From Pseudoalteromonas sp. 0303 (GTDB lineage: Bacteria; Pseudomonadota; Gammaproteobacteria; Enterobacterales; Alteromonadaceae), in NCBI RefSeq assembly GCF_013349995.1, contig NZ_JABVXF010000014.1:43656-107655 (forward strand): 64,000 bases of DNA. Direction: 5' to 3'. The notes beneath the pieces were generated by a model, which was not told the origin of the DNA, ran no database searches, and worked only from the letters and a program-made list of their open reading frames with translations. Positions 1 to 10,235 of the stretch are shown here, piece after piece (position 1 is the stretch's first letter; each line of letters opens with the position of its first letter). The translations under genes and the position numbers were made by a program.

Positions 1-532
1 AAATTTATTAACTTGATTTAAAAGTAAACAACTCGAATTTCTATCAATAAAATTTACCAATTAGGTTTGCTGGGTTTTAATTATGATCGCGAACGCCAGC
101 TTGGTGCATAATATAGCTGGCTTACACCATAATGGTGCAGGGGCTATATTGGTAAGACCAATTATCATTGGTATAGACTAGTACCTTTAATAATTGCGTT
201 AAGTCACCATTTAAGCGAGATAAATGGCTTAGTACCTATTTGTGTAACCAAATTAGGGGCGAAAATATAGCGAAAATGTTTCAATACTATTAAATCACAC
301 AATAAAATTGATAAATCACTTATATTCATATGGTTACAATTCTATTTTGTAAAAATGTTGTTAATGTTCGTGGTGGTGGACTACGCTGAATACGTATGCA
401 TAAATTTGTTAAGAAAATAATCAGAGCGTTAATATTCAATTCGACAACAAAATCAGTCAGCGAATTACAGCTATTATGTTAATGAATAACTGCAACACGT
501 TGGCATTACAATTTGGGTAATGGGAAAACATC
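1..532. other. Intergenic region upstream of the TonB-dependent receptor
   Basis: No convincing gene is visible in this 532-base AT-rich stretch. It has short inverted repeats: CCAGC/GCTGG at 96-120, CACCAT/ATGGTG near 125-137, and ACCAAT/ATTGGT near 157-172. The last resembles the ACCAATA-type palindrome found at 36786. The probable maltose operator lies at 389-402. A weak promoter candidate, TTGTTA at 406-411 with TAATAT 18 bases later, sits just downstream of the operator. The left edge of the window cuts any neighbour. Confidence 0.6.
389..402 (+). promoter_or_regulatory. Probable MalR (LacI-family) operator upstream of the receptor gene
   Basis: AATACGTATGCATA occurs here. The 17-mer GCTGAATACGTATGCAT (385-401) is repeated exactly at 6791-6807, and its 13-base core recurs at 18360-18372 beside a LacI-family gene. 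The core is nearly palindromic, as LacI-family sites are. Assignment to the regulator encoded at 17173-18192 is inferred from this co-location. Confidence 0.7.
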
Positions 533-3322
533 ATGTCTATGTTCAAACCAAGTATATTAACTCTGGCTTTAACAGCCGCAGGTTTAAATAGCTTTGTAGC
601 TTATGCTGCAGAAGAAGACCAAAAAGCAAAAAACGATAACGTTGAAGTTATCGAAGTAAAAGGTTTTCGTGGCAGTGTTGTAGAATCTATTAATACTAAA
701 CGCTTCACTCCTGAAGTTGTTGAGTCAATCTCAGCAGAAGATATCGGTAAATTACCTGACTCATCAATCGCAGAATCAATCGCGCGCCTTCCTGGTTTAA
801 CAGCACAACGTCTAGACGGTCGAGCTAGCCGTGTAAGTGTTCGTGGTTTCAGTGAAAACGAAAGTGCAACAACATTCAACGGTCGTGAGCAAGTTTCAAT
901 CGGCGACAACCGTGGCGTTGAATTTGACCTTTACCCATCAGAAATTATGAGTGGCGTAACGGTATATAAAACTCCAAGCGCAGGCATTGATGCTGAAGGT
1001 ATCGCTGGCGTTATCGACATGCAAACTGTTAAACCTTTAAGTAAAGGTGAGCAAGTTATCATGTTCAACGGCCAATACGAGCAAACGGGTTTTGACAAAT
1101 TAAACCCAGACGGTGACGATAAAGGTTTCCGTGGTACGGTATCTTACATTGACCAATTTGCAGATGACACAATCGGTGTTGCATTTGCTTACAACACGAT
1201 GAGCTCTCCAAACCAAGAAAAACGTTGGAACTCTTGGGGTTACCCTGAATTTACAGGTGAAGATGGTAATACGTATTCAATTTTAGGTGGTGCTAAGCCA
1301 TTCGTACGTTCATCGACTCTTGAACGTGATACAGCCATGCTTGTTATTGAAGCTGCGCCGACTGATCGCCTAAACATGACATTTGATGCTTTATATGTAG
1401 ATTTCTCTGATGAGAAAATTTTACGTGGTATTGAAGTGCCATTTGCATGGGGCCAAGGTTCAATTGACCCAAGTTCAGCTGTTGTTGACGCAGATTCTGG
1501 TTTCATCACAAGCGCAGTAACTGAAGGCCAACGTGTAGTTGTTCGTAATGACTACGAAGAGCGTAACGCAGAACTAACTCAGTTTGGTTTTAATGCAAAA
1601 TACGACATCAGCGATGATTGGTCAGTAGAATTTGACGTAAGCCGCTCTGAAGTTGAGCGTCAAATCTGGAGTATCGAAAGCTACTCAGGTACAGGTCGTG
1701 GTGATGCAAATGGTGTTGCTGATACGATTGGTTATGAGTTTGACGGTGGTAACACTGGCGCACAATTCAGCCATAACCTTGATTACAGCGATTATGACTT
1801 AATTCAACTTGGTGGCCCATTATCTTGGGGTGCAAGTGCTGCACTTAACGATAAGTACGGTCTAACTGATACTGCTTATCAAAATACTGCGCAAGATGGT
1901 TTCATCAATGCGCCAGAAATCAATGATGAACTAAGCACATTGAAGCTTGCGGCTAGCAAAGTACTTGATAACGCTTACATCAGCCGTGTGTCATTTGGTA
2001 TGTCATACCGTGACCGTGAAAAGAGCAAAGTGTCTGAAGGTTACTTCATGACACTAAAAGACTTCTCTTTATCAAACCCGGGTATGCTATCTATCCCAGA
2101 GCAATACCGTTTAGGCACAGCTAGCCTTGATTTTATTGGTATGGGCAACATGGTTGCTTATGATACCAACGGTTTAGTGAATGATGGTTACTATAGCCTT
2201 CTTCAAGAAAGCTTAACTGATTCAAAACACAAGACACAGTCTTGGACAGTACAAGAAGAAGTGACAGCGTTTTTCGCTCAAGCTGACATTAATGCAGAGC
2301 TGGGCTCTATCCCTGTAACAGGTAACGTTGGTGTGCGTTATGTGAAAACTGAACAGTCTTCACAAGGCTTCGCGGCTAATACTGTGGATGGTTTAGTTGT
2401 TGTATCTCCAACAGATGTAAGCCATGACTACAGCCACTTCTTGCCAAGCATCAACTTATCGTTTGCAATAGATGAAGAGCAAACTGTACGTTTTGGTGCG
2501 GCAAAAACGATTTCTCGTGCTCGCTTAGACGAAATGAACTCATCAGTTAATGCTTCTTACAATCAACAACCAGATGAAAACGGTAACTACTGGAGCGTAT
2601 CAGGTGGTAACCCAGAGCTTGAGCCAAAAGAAGCAACTGGTTTTGATTTAAGCTATGAAAACTACTTCCATGAAGAAGGTTACTTCGCTGCAGCTGTATT
2701 CTATAAAGATATCACTCAGTGGATTTTTGACGGTACTTATGAAATCGACATGAGCGGTGTAGCTGACCCGTCTACTGGTGAAATCCCTGAAACTTCAACA
2801 GGTACAGGTTCAGGTAAAGTGAACGGTGGTTCTGGTGACCTATGGGGTTACGAGCTTTCATTAACTCTACCATTCACTATGTTCAGCGAGTCACTTGATG
2901 GTTTTGGTTTAATCGCAAGCCATACAGGTGTTGAGCAAGACTTAACTGACCAAAATGGTAACGATTATGAGCTACCTGGTCTATCTGACCAAATCGATAG
3001 CTTAACAGTTTACTTTGAGCGTAACGGTTTCCAAGCGCGTACTAGCATGCGTAAGCGTAGCGACTTTAAAGGTGACGTATACGGTTTAGGTTTTGCGACT
3101 ACACAAGTTGACATTAAAGGCGAAACAATTTGGGATGCTCAAGTTGGTTATGACTTTAGCGAAGGCGGTGTAGAGAGCCTTGACGGTTTATCTGTAACAT
3201 TCCAAGTACAGAACATCACAGAAGAGCCGTTCACGTCACTACAAGGTGATAACTCACTTCAAGTACGTGACTACCAAGACTACGGTCGTACATTCCTGTT
3301 AGGCTTCAGCTACAAGCTGTAA
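533..3322 (+). CDS. TonB-dependent outer-membrane receptor, probably for maltodextrins
   Basis: This 929-residue protein has a signal peptide cleaved near A25-A26 and a TonB-box-like stretch (VEVIEVKGFRG, about 37-47). The plug domain spans about 50-170 (LPDSSIAESIARLPGL, VSVRGF), followed by a long beta-barrel with many Asn/Gly/aromatic repeats. It should import oligosaccharides through the outer membrane using TonB energy. The maltodextrin substrate is inferred from the amylases, glucoamylase and sugar transporter downstream and from the shared operator upstream; it resembles the MalA-type receptors of Alteromonadales and Caulobacter. A strong terminator follows, so it may be transcribed at a higher level than the next genes. 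Confidence 0.9.
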   Translation: MSMFKPSILTLALTAAGLNSFVAYAAEEDQKAKNDNVEVIEVKGFRGSVVESINTKRFTPEVVESISAEDIGKLPDSSIAESIARLPGLTAQRLDGRASRVSVRGFSENESATTFNGREQVSIGDNRGVEFDLYPSEIMSGVTVYKTPSAGIDAEGIAGVIDMQTVKPLSKGEQVIMFNGQYEQTGFDKLNPDGDDKGFRGTVSYIDQFADDTIGVAFAYNTMSSPNQEKRWNSWGYPEFTGEDGNTYSILGGAKPFVRSSTLERDTAMLVIEAAPTDRLNMTFDALYVDFSDEKILRGIEVPFAWGQGSIDPSSAVVDADSGFITSAVTEGQRVVVRNDYEERNAELTQFGFNAKYDISDDWSVEFDVSRSEVERQIWSIESYSGTGRGDANGVADTIGYEFDGGNTGAQFSHNLDYSDYDLIQLGGPLSWGASAALNDKYGLTDTAYQNTAQDGFINAPEINDELSTLKLAASKVLDNAYISRVSFGMSYRDREKSKVSEGYFMTLKDFSLSNPGMLSIPEQYRLGTASLDFIGMGNMVAYDTNGLVNDGYYSLLQESLTDSKHKTQSWTVQEEVTAFFAQADINAELGSIPVTGNVGVRYVKTEQSSQGFAANTVDGLVVVSPTDVSHDYSHFLPSINLSFAIDEEQTVRFGAAKTISRARLDEMNSSVNASYNQQPDENGNYWSVSGGNPELEPKEATGFDLSYENYFHEEGYFAAAVFYKDITQWIFDGTYEIDMSGVADPSTGEIPETSTGTGSGKVNGGSGDLWGYELSLTLPFTMFSESLDGFGLIASHTGVEQDLTDQNGNDYELPGLSDQIDSLTVYFERNGFQARTSMRKRSDFKGDVYGLGFATTQVDIKGETIWDAQVGYDFSEGGVESLDGLSVTFQVQNITEEPFTSLQGDNSLQVRDYQDYGRTFLLGFSYKL

Positions 3323-3347
3323 TTAGCTAAAATAGTGATAGAAAATT

Positions 3348-3379
3348 GCCCTTGTGATTTGTTTTACAAGGGCTTTTTT
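3348..3379 (+). terminator. Rho-independent terminator after the receptor gene
   Basis: GCCCTTGT (3348-3355) pairs with ACAAGGGC (3366-3373) and is followed by six T residues. It lies 25 bases after the receptor stop codon and 49 bases before the halogenase start, so the downstream genes depend on read-through or their own promoter. Confidence 0.85.
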
Positions 3380-3427
3380 ATATCAGTGAGCTACACTCAA
3401 TGAATTGAAATTGGCGTTAGGTGTACT

Positions 3428-4924
3428 ATGGAAACAAAAAAAATAACCAAGGTCGTGATTGCCGGTGGTGGTACTGCAGGTTGGATAACCGCTGCATTAC
3501 TTAATAAAGTGCTGGGCAAAGTAATTGATATCACGCTGGTAGAGTCAGCAGAGATTGGCACTGTTGGTGTAGGCGAAGCAAGCATCCCACCTATTTTGCA
3601 TCTAAATGGTGCGCTAGGCATTTCTGAAAAAGAATTTATTAAGGCTACTGGTGCCACGATAAAGCTTGGTATTGAGTTTGAAAATTGGCGCAGCCAAGAC
3701 CACAGCTATATGCATGCCTTTGGTGAGATAGGTAAAGATTTTCCGTTTTGTGAGTTTTATCATTTTTGGCTAAAAGCAAATCAAGCTAATAATGCGTCTG
3801 ATTTTTGGGATTTTTCACTTAATTATCAAGCTGCAAAAGCGCATAAATTTGCTCACCTCAAACACATTCCTAACACTCAATTGGCGGGCTTACATTATGC
3901 CTACCATTTTGATGCCACTCGATATGGCGAATTCTTAAAGGAATTAGCGCAATCACGAGGCGTAAAACGCATTGAAGGCAAAATTGAATCGGTTAACCAA
4001 TGCCATGAAAGCGGGTATATTCGCTCTTTGCTACTTAAAAGTGGCGAGCAAATAGACGGCGACTTATTTATTGATTGCACCGGTTTACGTGCTTTATTAA
4101 TAGAACAAACTCTTAATACCGGCTTTGAAGATTGGTCACATTGGTTACCATGTGATAGTGCGATTGCGGTGCAAAGTGAATCAGCTTCTGATGCAATTCC
4201 TTATACACGTTCAATTGCAAGAGACTCGGGTTGGCAGTGGCAAATTCCATTACAGCACCGTGTAGGCAACGGACTTGTGTATTCTTCTCGTTTCTTATCA
4301 GATGAAGCGGCAAAGCAACAGCTCTTAGAAAACCTACCTGCTAAACCTCTGACAGAACCCCGCGTTATTAAGTTTAAAACAGGTCGTCGCTTAAAACAGT
4401 GGCATAAAAATGTAGTATCAGTTGGCTTATCAAGCGGATTTTTAGAGCCATTAGAATCGACCAGTATTCATTTAATTCAAAGTGCAGCTATTCGTTTAAT
4501 TAAGTTTTTTCCTCATCAAGGTATTAAACAAAGCCTTGTGGATGAATTTAATCAACAAAGTAAAACAGAATTTGAGCGAATTCGTGACTTTATTATTCTT
4601 CATTACAAGATTACTGAGCGTGATGACAGTGCGTTTTGGCGTTTTTGTAAAGGCATGGATATTCCAAGCAGTCTTAAAAAGAAAATTGAGCTATTTAAAA
4701 CCAGTGGCAAACTCATTAGAGAAGACGATGAGCTATTCGCCGAAGTTGCGTGGCAGCAAGTGATGATAGGGCAAGGGCTAATTGCAGAGGATCACCATCC
4801 ATTAACTGATGCGTTATCAGATGAGCAATTAAATGAGTTATTTAGCAATTTAAAAACCTTGATTAACAGCACTGTCGAGCAGCTGCCGAGCCACAGTCAA
4901 TTCTTAGAAAAAGTACAAAATTAA
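3428..4924 (+). CDS. Flavin-dependent tryptophan-halogenase-family protein
   Basis: This 498-residue flavoprotein belongs to the PrnA/RebH halogenase family. It has the FAD-binding GGGTAG loop (13-18), the [10 protein letters not shown] segment (47-56), a lysine at exactly position 79 (ATIKLGI) matching the catalytic Lys79 of PrnA, the signature WQWQIP (269-274) and GFLEPLEST (338-345), which carries the expected glutamate. All residues needed for hypohalous-acid chemistry therefore look intact. It sits 2 bases before the neopullulanase gene, so the two are cotranscribed. Such genes often accompany TonB receptors in polysaccharide loci, but their substrate is unknown. It could act on an outer-membrane or small-molecule target instead of free tryptophan. 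Confidence 0.9.
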   Translation: METKKITKVVIAGGGTAGWITAALLNKVLGKVIDITLVESAEIGTVGVGEASIPPILHLNGALGISEKEFIKATGATIKLGIEFENWRSQDHSYMHAFGEIGKDFPFCEFYHFWLKANQANNASDFWDFSLNYQAAKAHKFAHLKHIPNTQLAGLHYAYHFDATRYGEFLKELAQSRGVKRIEGKIESVNQCHESGYIRSLLLKSGEQIDGDLFIDCTGLRALLIEQTLNTGFEDWSHWLPCDSAIAVQSESASDAIPYTRSIARDSGWQWQIPLQHRVGNGLVYSSRFLSDEAAKQQLLENLPAKPLTEPRVIKFKTGRRLKQWHKNVVSVGLSSGFLEPLESTSIHLIQSAAIRLIKFFPHQGIKQSLVDEFNQQSKTEFERIRDFIILHYKITERDDSAFWRFCKGMDIPSSLKKKIELFKTSGKLIREDDELFAEVAWQQVMIGQGLIAEDHHPLTDALSDEQLNELFSNLKTLINSTVEQLPSHSQFLEKVQN

Positions 4925-4926
4925 TT

Positions 4927-6777
4927 ATGAGAAAAACACAATCATTTTTAGCGCTAACGACCGCATTTACACTTTTTAACTCAACAGCAAGTTTTGCTAT
5001 TACTGCGTCACCAGAAAACTGGTGGGTAGGGATGCAAAATGATTCATTACAAGTCATGCTTTACGATAACAATATTGCTAACAAAACGTGGCAAATGAAG
5101 CCTTACAAAGGCGTTGAGTTTAAAGGGGTGACAACAACAAATAACCCTAATTACGCGTTTTTAGATTTAACCATTAGCGATAATGCAAAGGCGGGTACAC
5201 TGACTTTTAAAGCTAAAGATGGCACAGAATTTACTTACCCATTAAATACCCGTGATAAGCAAAGTGCCAATCGTCATGGCTTTACAAATAAAGATACACT
5301 TTATTTAATCAATCCTGATCGCTTTGTAAATGGTGACCCAAACAATGACACCGTTGCTGGTATGAAGGAGGCTGCAAACCCAAGTTTTAAAGGAGGTCGA
5401 CATGGTGGTGATATTCAAGGTGTTATCAATAGCCTAGATTATCTTGAGGACCTCGGTGTGACTCAACTTTGGTTAACACCAGTGCTTGAAAATGACATGC
5501 CAAGTTATTCTTATCATGGTTATGCTATTACTGATTTTTACAAAGTTGATCCGCGTATGGGCAGTAATTCGCTTTATAAAACCTTATCTGCAGAAGCGAA
5601 AGAGCATGGTATCGGCTTAGTGATGGACATGGTACTTAACCACTTTGGTTCATCACATCAGTGGATGGCTGATATGCCTACTGCTGATTGGGTTAACTTT
5701 GATGGCAAGTTTGAAAACGGTAAAAATTCAACCAGTCACGCCAGACAAACAATCCAAGACCCTCACGCAAGCCAATACGACAAACGTCAATTTAACGATG
5801 GTTGGTTTGTTGAGTCTATGCCTGATCTAAATCAGCGCCAGCCGTTACTATCAACGTATTTGATTCAAAATGCCATTTGGTGGATTGAATACGCCAACTT
5901 AAGCGGCATTCGTGTTGATACCTATTCATACTCAGATAAAGCATTTTTAGCCGATTGGACTAAAGCGATTATGACCGAGTATCCAAACTTTAATATTGTT
6001 GGCGAAGAGTGGACAACCAACCCGGCTATTGCATCTTATTGGCAGCGCGGCAAAGTCAATAAAGATGGTTATACCTCTGATTTACCAAGTGTGATGGACT
6101 TTTCATTACAAGAAGCCTTAATCCAAGCACTTAACGAAGAAGAAAGCTGGAATACAGGTTGGGTAAAAGTATATCAATCGCTGGCTAATGACTTTTTATA
6201 TGCTGATATAGATAACATTTTAGTGTTTGCAGATAACCATGACATGAGCCGTGTTTACACTGAGCTGGGTCAAGACCTCGCAAAAACTAAATTAGCCATG
6301 ACGCTGCTGTTAACAACTCGTGGTATTCCACAAATTTACTACGGCACTGAGCTGCTGCTCGATAACACGCCAAGCAATGACCACGGTGATATTCGTATTG
6401 ACTTCCCTGGTGGGTTTAAAGGTCAAAAAGCGAATGCCTTCACAGGTAAGGGGCTTTCAGCTGATCAGCAAGAGATGTTAGCTAGCATGAAAAAACTGCT
6501 TAAGCTGCGTCAAGAAAAACCAGCGTTAAGCGAAGGTCGTTTAATGCATTTTTCACCCAAGCAAGGCGTTTACAGCTATGTGAGGGACCACAATGGCCAA
6601 ACTGTATTGGTTGTTCTTAACAAAAACCAACAAGCCATTGATTGGGATTTAAACTACATGCAAGAAGTGCTGAAAGGCAATAATAAAGGAAGCGATTTAA
6701 TCAGTGAAAAACGCGTTGATCTTGCAGCGCCAATCCGCTTAAAAGCTATGCAAGCACGCTTAATCGAGCTTGAATAA
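4927..6777 (+). CDS. Periplasmic GH13 alpha-amylase (neopullulanase/cyclomaltodextrinase type)
   Basis: This 616-residue protein has a signal peptide (cleavage near A24) and an N-terminal beta-sandwich (about 28-110) typical of cyclomaltodextrinases and neopullulanases such as SusA. A GH13 barrel follows: DMVLNH at 234-239, nucleophile D331 in GIRVDTY, acid/base E360 in GEEW, and D439 in ADNHD. The catalytic triad is complete. It should cut imported maltodextrins, cyclodextrins or pullulan in the periplasm. The start codon follows the halogenase stop by two bases. The C-terminal domain (about 525-616) looks like the usual GH13 all-beta domain. Confidence 0.92.
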   Translation: MRKTQSFLALTTAFTLFNSTASFAITASPENWWVGMQNDSLQVMLYDNNIANKTWQMKPYKGVEFKGVTTTNNPNYAFLDLTISDNAKAGTLTFKAKDGTEFTYPLNTRDKQSANRHGFTNKDTLYLINPDRFVNGDPNNDTVAGMKEAANPSFKGGRHGGDIQGVINSLDYLEDLGVTQLWLTPVLENDMPSYSYHGYAITDFYKVDPRMGSNSLYKTLSAEAKEHGIGLVMDMVLNHFGSSHQWMADMPTADWVNFDGKFENGKNSTSHARQTIQDPHASQYDKRQFNDGWFVESMPDLNQRQPLLSTYLIQNAIWWIEYANLSGIRVDTYSYSDKAFLADWTKAIMTEYPNFNIVGEEWTTNPAIASYWQRGKVNKDGYTSDLPSVMDFSLQEALIQALNEEESWNTGWVKVYQSLANDFLYADIDNILVFADNHDMSRVYTELGQDLAKTKLAMTLLLTTRGIPQIYYGTELLLDNTPSNDHGDIRIDFPGGFKGQKANAFTGKGLSADQQEMLASMKKLLKLRQEKPALSEGRLMHFSPKQGVYSYVRDHNGQTVLVVLNKNQQAIDWDLNYMQEVLKGNNKGSDLISEKRVDLAAPIRLKAMQARLIELE

Positions 6778-6794
6778 TTGCAACTAATAGGCTG

Positions 6795-6807
6795 AATACG
6801 TATGCAT
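6795..6807 (+). promoter_or_regulatory. Probable MalR operator upstream of the lipoprotein amylase
   Basis: AATACGTATGCAT is part of a 17-base exact repeat of the site before the receptor gene. TTGCAA (6778-6783) lies 17 bases upstream of TATGCA (6801-6806), so the operator may overlap the -10 of an internal promoter that drives the amylase-transporter-glucoamylase genes. A half-site, CCGTATGCA, follows at about 6815-6823. That LacI-family repression acts here is an inference. Confidence 0.7.
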
Positions 6808-6868
6808 TTACTGTCCGTATGCAGCCCTTAACATTAGTATGAACTGATATTTACAGAAAAATGAAGTA

Positions 6869-8746
6869 ATGATGACAACATACAAACTAACTGCGTTAGT
6901 AGTGGCTTCGGTTTTAGGTTTAACTGCCTGTGGTAACGATGCGCCAGTACAGCAGAACACGCAACAGCAACAATCAGAATCTAGCCAAGCAGCTATCTCT
7001 AAGCCTGTGGTTTACCAAGTATTCACTCGATTATTTGGTAACAGTAACACCACCAATAAACCGTGGGGCACATTAGAAGAAAATGGGGTAGGTAAATTCG
7101 CTGATTTTAATGATGCAGCATTACAAGGCATTAAAGAGCTAGGAACAACACATGTTTGGTACACTGGTGTACCGCGTCATGCTTTAGTAACTGACTATAC
7201 CGAATACGGTTTATCACAAGATGACCCTGATGTTGTAAAAGGCCGTGCAGGCTCACCTTATGCAGTGAAAGACTATTACGATGTTAATCCTGATTTAGCA
7301 ATTAACCCTGAGCGCCGCTTGGAGGAGTTTGTAGAGCTAATCAATCGTACTCATAAGCACGGTATGAAAGTTGTTATTGATATTGTGCCAAATCACGTAG
7401 CGCGTAATTACGAGTCAGTCGCCAAGCCTGAAGGCGTAAAGGATTTTGGTGCTGAAGATGACACGACGAAAACCTATGCTCGGGATAATAACTTTTACTA
7501 TGTAACAGGGCAGTCATTTCAAGTTCCTACCAGCGATAGCTACCAAGTCTTAGGTGGTAACCCGCATCCTCTTGCAGATAATCAATTTGCCGAAACCCCA
7601 GCTAAATGGACGGGTAATGGGGCCCGTGCCGCTAAACCTGACATTAATGATTGGTACGAAACCGTTAAAATCAATTACGGTGTGAAACCAGATGGCAGCT
7701 ACGACTTCCCGACGCTACCCGCTGATTACGCAGATAAAGATTACCGTGCGCACTATGCATTTTGGCAAGATAAAGATCTACCAAATAGCTGGTATAAATT
7801 CCGTGATATCGCGCTTTATTGGTTAGATAAAGGTGTTGATGGTTTCCGTTATGATATGGCCGAGATGGTGCCTGTTGAGTTTTGGAGCTTTTTAAATTCA
7901 TCAATCAAGATGCAAAAAAGCGATGCCTTTATTTTGGCTGAGGTATATAACCCAACGCTTTACCGCCCATATATCCAACAAGGTAAGATGGATTACCTTT
8001 ACGACAAAGTCGGTTTTTACGACACGGTTAAAGCTGTGATGCAAGGCAAGCAATCAGCGGATACTATTTTCGATATCCAAAGCCAAGTGGCGGATATTGA
8101 AGAGCATATGCTGCACTTTTTAGAAAACCATGATGAGCAACGTATTGCTAGCCCAGATTTCGCTGGTAGTAGTGAAAAAGGTAAGCCAGCGATGGTGGTA
8201 TCTACATTGATGTCGCGCTCGCCAACCTTACTTTATTTTGGTCAAGCTGTCGGTGAAGATGGCTCTGAGGACGGTGGTTTTGGCGACCCAACGCGTACCA
8301 GCATTTTCGATTATATGGGTGTACCTGCGCATCAAGCATGGATGAATAATGGTAAATTCGATGGCGGTGCGCTTTCAAAGCAGCAAGCTGATCTTCGCGC
8401 TTACTACACCAAGTTGATGTCGTTAAATACACTTCCTGCCATTGTTGGTGGTGACATGCAAGCGGTTGAATTGACAGGCTCAGAGCAAGTGATTGCCTTT
8501 ACGCGTAAGCTAGGTCAACAACTGGTGCTTGTAGTAAGTAACTTTTCAGAAAACCCACAAAATGTTGAGCTTACTCTTAACCAAACGTTGTTACCTAAGC
8601 TTAACCACAGTGGTTTAACGTTAACTGATAACCTAGAAAATCATGCCGACATTGTGATTCCTGAGGCATCTACTAAGGCGCCAATTCAATTACAATTGAA
8701 CGGCTTAAGCAGTGCAGTATTTACCTTAAAGGCTGACTATGAATAA
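6869..8746 (+). CDS. GH13 alpha-amylase family lipoprotein
   Basis: This 625-residue lipoprotein has the lipobox LTAC (C21) and a Gln/Ser-rich linker to about 43. The GH13 domain shows VIDIVPNH at 169-176, nucleophile D329 in GFRYD, acid/base E358 in LAEVY and D422 in ENHDEQR. All three catalytic residues are present, and a C-terminal beta domain follows. It probably hydrolyses alpha-1,4-glucans while tethered to a membrane; whether it is periplasmic or surface-exposed cannot be read from the sequence. Its end overlaps the transporter start by eight bases, which implies translational coupling. It shares the fold with the upstream neopullulanase but lacks that enzyme's N-terminal domain. Confidence 0.9.
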   Translation: MMTTYKLTALVVASVLGLTACGNDAPVQQNTQQQQSESSQAAISKPVVYQVFTRLFGNSNTTNKPWGTLEENGVGKFADFNDAALQGIKELGTTHVWYTGVPRHALVTDYTEYGLSQDDPDVVKGRAGSPYAVKDYYDVNPDLAINPERRLEEFVELINRTHKHGMKVVIDIVPNHVARNYESVAKPEGVKDFGAEDDTTKTYARDNNFYYVTGQSFQVPTSDSYQVLGGNPHPLADNQFAETPAKWTGNGARAAKPDINDWYETVKINYGVKPDGSYDFPTLPADYADKDYRAHYAFWQDKDLPNSWYKFRDIALYWLDKGVDGFRYDMAEMVPVEFWSFLNSSIKMQKSDAFILAEVYNPTLYRPYIQQGKMDYLYDKVGFYDTVKAVMQGKQSADTIFDIQSQVADIEEHMLHFLENHDEQRIASPDFAGSSEKGKPAMVVSTLMSRSPTLLYFGQAVGEDGSEDGGFGDPTRTSIFDYMGVPAHQAWMNNGKFDGGALSKQQADLRAYYTKLMSLNTLPAIVGGDMQAVELTGSEQVIAFTRKLGQQLVLVVSNFSENPQNVELTLNQTLLPKLNHSGLTLTDNLENHADIVIPEASTKAPIQLQLNGLSSAVFTLKADYE

Positions 8747-10223
8747 TAACAAACCAACGCTAAGCTTTTGGCAAATATGGAATATGTGTTTTGGATTCCT
8801 TGGAATCCAATTTGGCTTTGCATTACAGAACGGTAATGTAAGCCGTATTTTTCAAACCTTAGGTGCCAATGTTGATGATATTCCAATTCTTTGGGTTGCA
8901 GCACCATTAACAGGCCTTATTGTTCAGCCGATCATCGGTTATTGGAGTGATAAAACATGGAATAAGTTAGGTCGTCGTCGTCCGTTCTTTTTCTATGGGG
9001 CTATTTTAACAACGTTATCGTTATTCATTATGCCTAACTCACCAAGCCTGTGGATTGCGGCGGGTATGTTATGGATCATGGATGCGTCAATTAACGTAAC
9101 TATGGAGCCATTCCGTGCTCTTGTCAGTGATAACTTACCGAAAAAGCAACGTGCAACTGGTTATGCAATGCAAAGCTTCTTCATTGGTGTTGGTGCGGTT
9201 GTCGCTTCTGCATTACCTTGGATGATGACTAACTGGTTCAATATTGCTAATACTGCACCTGCAGGGCAAATTCCAGATTCTGTAAAATTCTCTTTTTACT
9301 TTGGGGCAGTAGTATTAATTATTGCTGTGTTTTGGACTGTCTTTACTACTAAAGAATATTCACCAGAAGAACTTGAAAGCTTTCATGAACAAGAGCAAAG
9401 CGATGACTCGGGCGATGTTCAAAGTGATGTAAACTTTAACAAAGGCGCTGCAATCTTTACGGTTCTTGGCCTTGTAGTACTTGGTATTGTTACGGGTCTA
9501 TCGCTTGAAAAAGAGCTTTATTTACTTGCTGGTGGTTTGATTAGCTTTGGTGTTATTCAATTTATTGCCGGGGCTTTAAAGGCTAAAAACGCAACCAGTG
9601 GTGGCTTTTATCAAGTTGTGAATGATGTATTCACTATGCCAGAAACAATGAAACAATTGGCTTGGGTACAATTTTTTAGCTGGTTCTCATTGTTTGCAAT
9701 GTGGATTTACACCACATCGGCAGTAACTAGCTTCCACTACGGCAGCAGTGATACAAGCTCTCTTGCTTACAATAACGGTGCGGATTGGGTTGGTGTATTA
9801 TTTGCCGCTTACAATGGTTTTGCTGCCATTGCAGCACTGTGTATTCCGGTTATCGTTAAAAAAGTAGGGCTAAAAATGGCTCACGCTATCAACCTAGTGC
9901 TAGGTGCATTGGGTCTGGTCAGCTTCATTATTATCAAAGATCCAAGTTTACTGATCTGGCCAATGATTGGAGTAGGGTTTGCTTGGGCGTCAATTCTATC
10001 TTTACCATACGCAATGTTAAGTACCTCAGTACCAAGTAAAAAAATGGGTGTGTACATGGGTATTTTTAACTTCTTTATTGTTATTCCGCAGCTTTTAGCA
10101 GCAAGCGTATTAGGCCTAATTTTACGTCACTTTTTTGATAATCAACCGATTTATGCGTTAGTGCTAGGTGCAGTGTCATTCGTACTAGCAGCGGTCGCTG
10201 TACTGCGCGTTAAGCAACAATAA
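8739..10223 (+). CDS. Major facilitator/GPH-type sugar transporter, probably maltose
   Basis: This 494-residue inner-membrane protein has about twelve hydrophobic segments. Its N-terminus (FWQIWNMCFGFLGIQFGFAL) and the loop GYWSDKTWNKLGRRRPFF are typical of the SUT/MalT (SLC45-like) branch of the major facilitator superfamily. It probably symports maltose or glucose released by the neighbouring hydrolases from periplasm to cytoplasm. A charged central loop (about 215-230, rich in Glu, Asp and Ser) separates the two halves. It overlaps the upstream amylase by eight bases, and the glucoamylase starts twelve bases after it ends, so it lies in the middle of an operon. Confidence 0.88.
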   Translation: MNNNKPTLSFWQIWNMCFGFLGIQFGFALQNGNVSRIFQTLGANVDDIPILWVAAPLTGLIVQPIIGYWSDKTWNKLGRRRPFFFYGAILTTLSLFIMPNSPSLWIAAGMLWIMDASINVTMEPFRALVSDNLPKKQRATGYAMQSFFIGVGAVVASALPWMMTNWFNIANTAPAGQIPDSVKFSFYFGAVVLIIAVFWTVFTTKEYSPEELESFHEQEQSDDSGDVQSDVNFNKGAAIFTVLGLVVLGIVTGLSLEKELYLLAGGLISFGVIQFIAGALKAKNATSGGFYQVVNDVFTMPETMKQLAWVQFFSWFSLFAMWIYTTSAVTSFHYGSSDTSSLAYNNGADWVGVLFAAYNGFAAIAALCIPVIVKKVGLKMAHAINLVLGALGLVSFIIIKDPSLLIWPMIGVGFAWASILSLPYAMLSTSVPSKKMGVYMGIFNFFIVIPQLLAASVLGLILRHFFDNQPIYALVLGAVSFVLAAVAVLRVKQQ

Positions 10224-10235
10224 TAAGGACACACC

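Noticed and set aside
3428..4924. Halogenase as part of a natural-product gene cluster
   Set aside because: No synthetase, cyclase or tailoring gene surrounds it. It is tightly coupled to glucan hydrolases.
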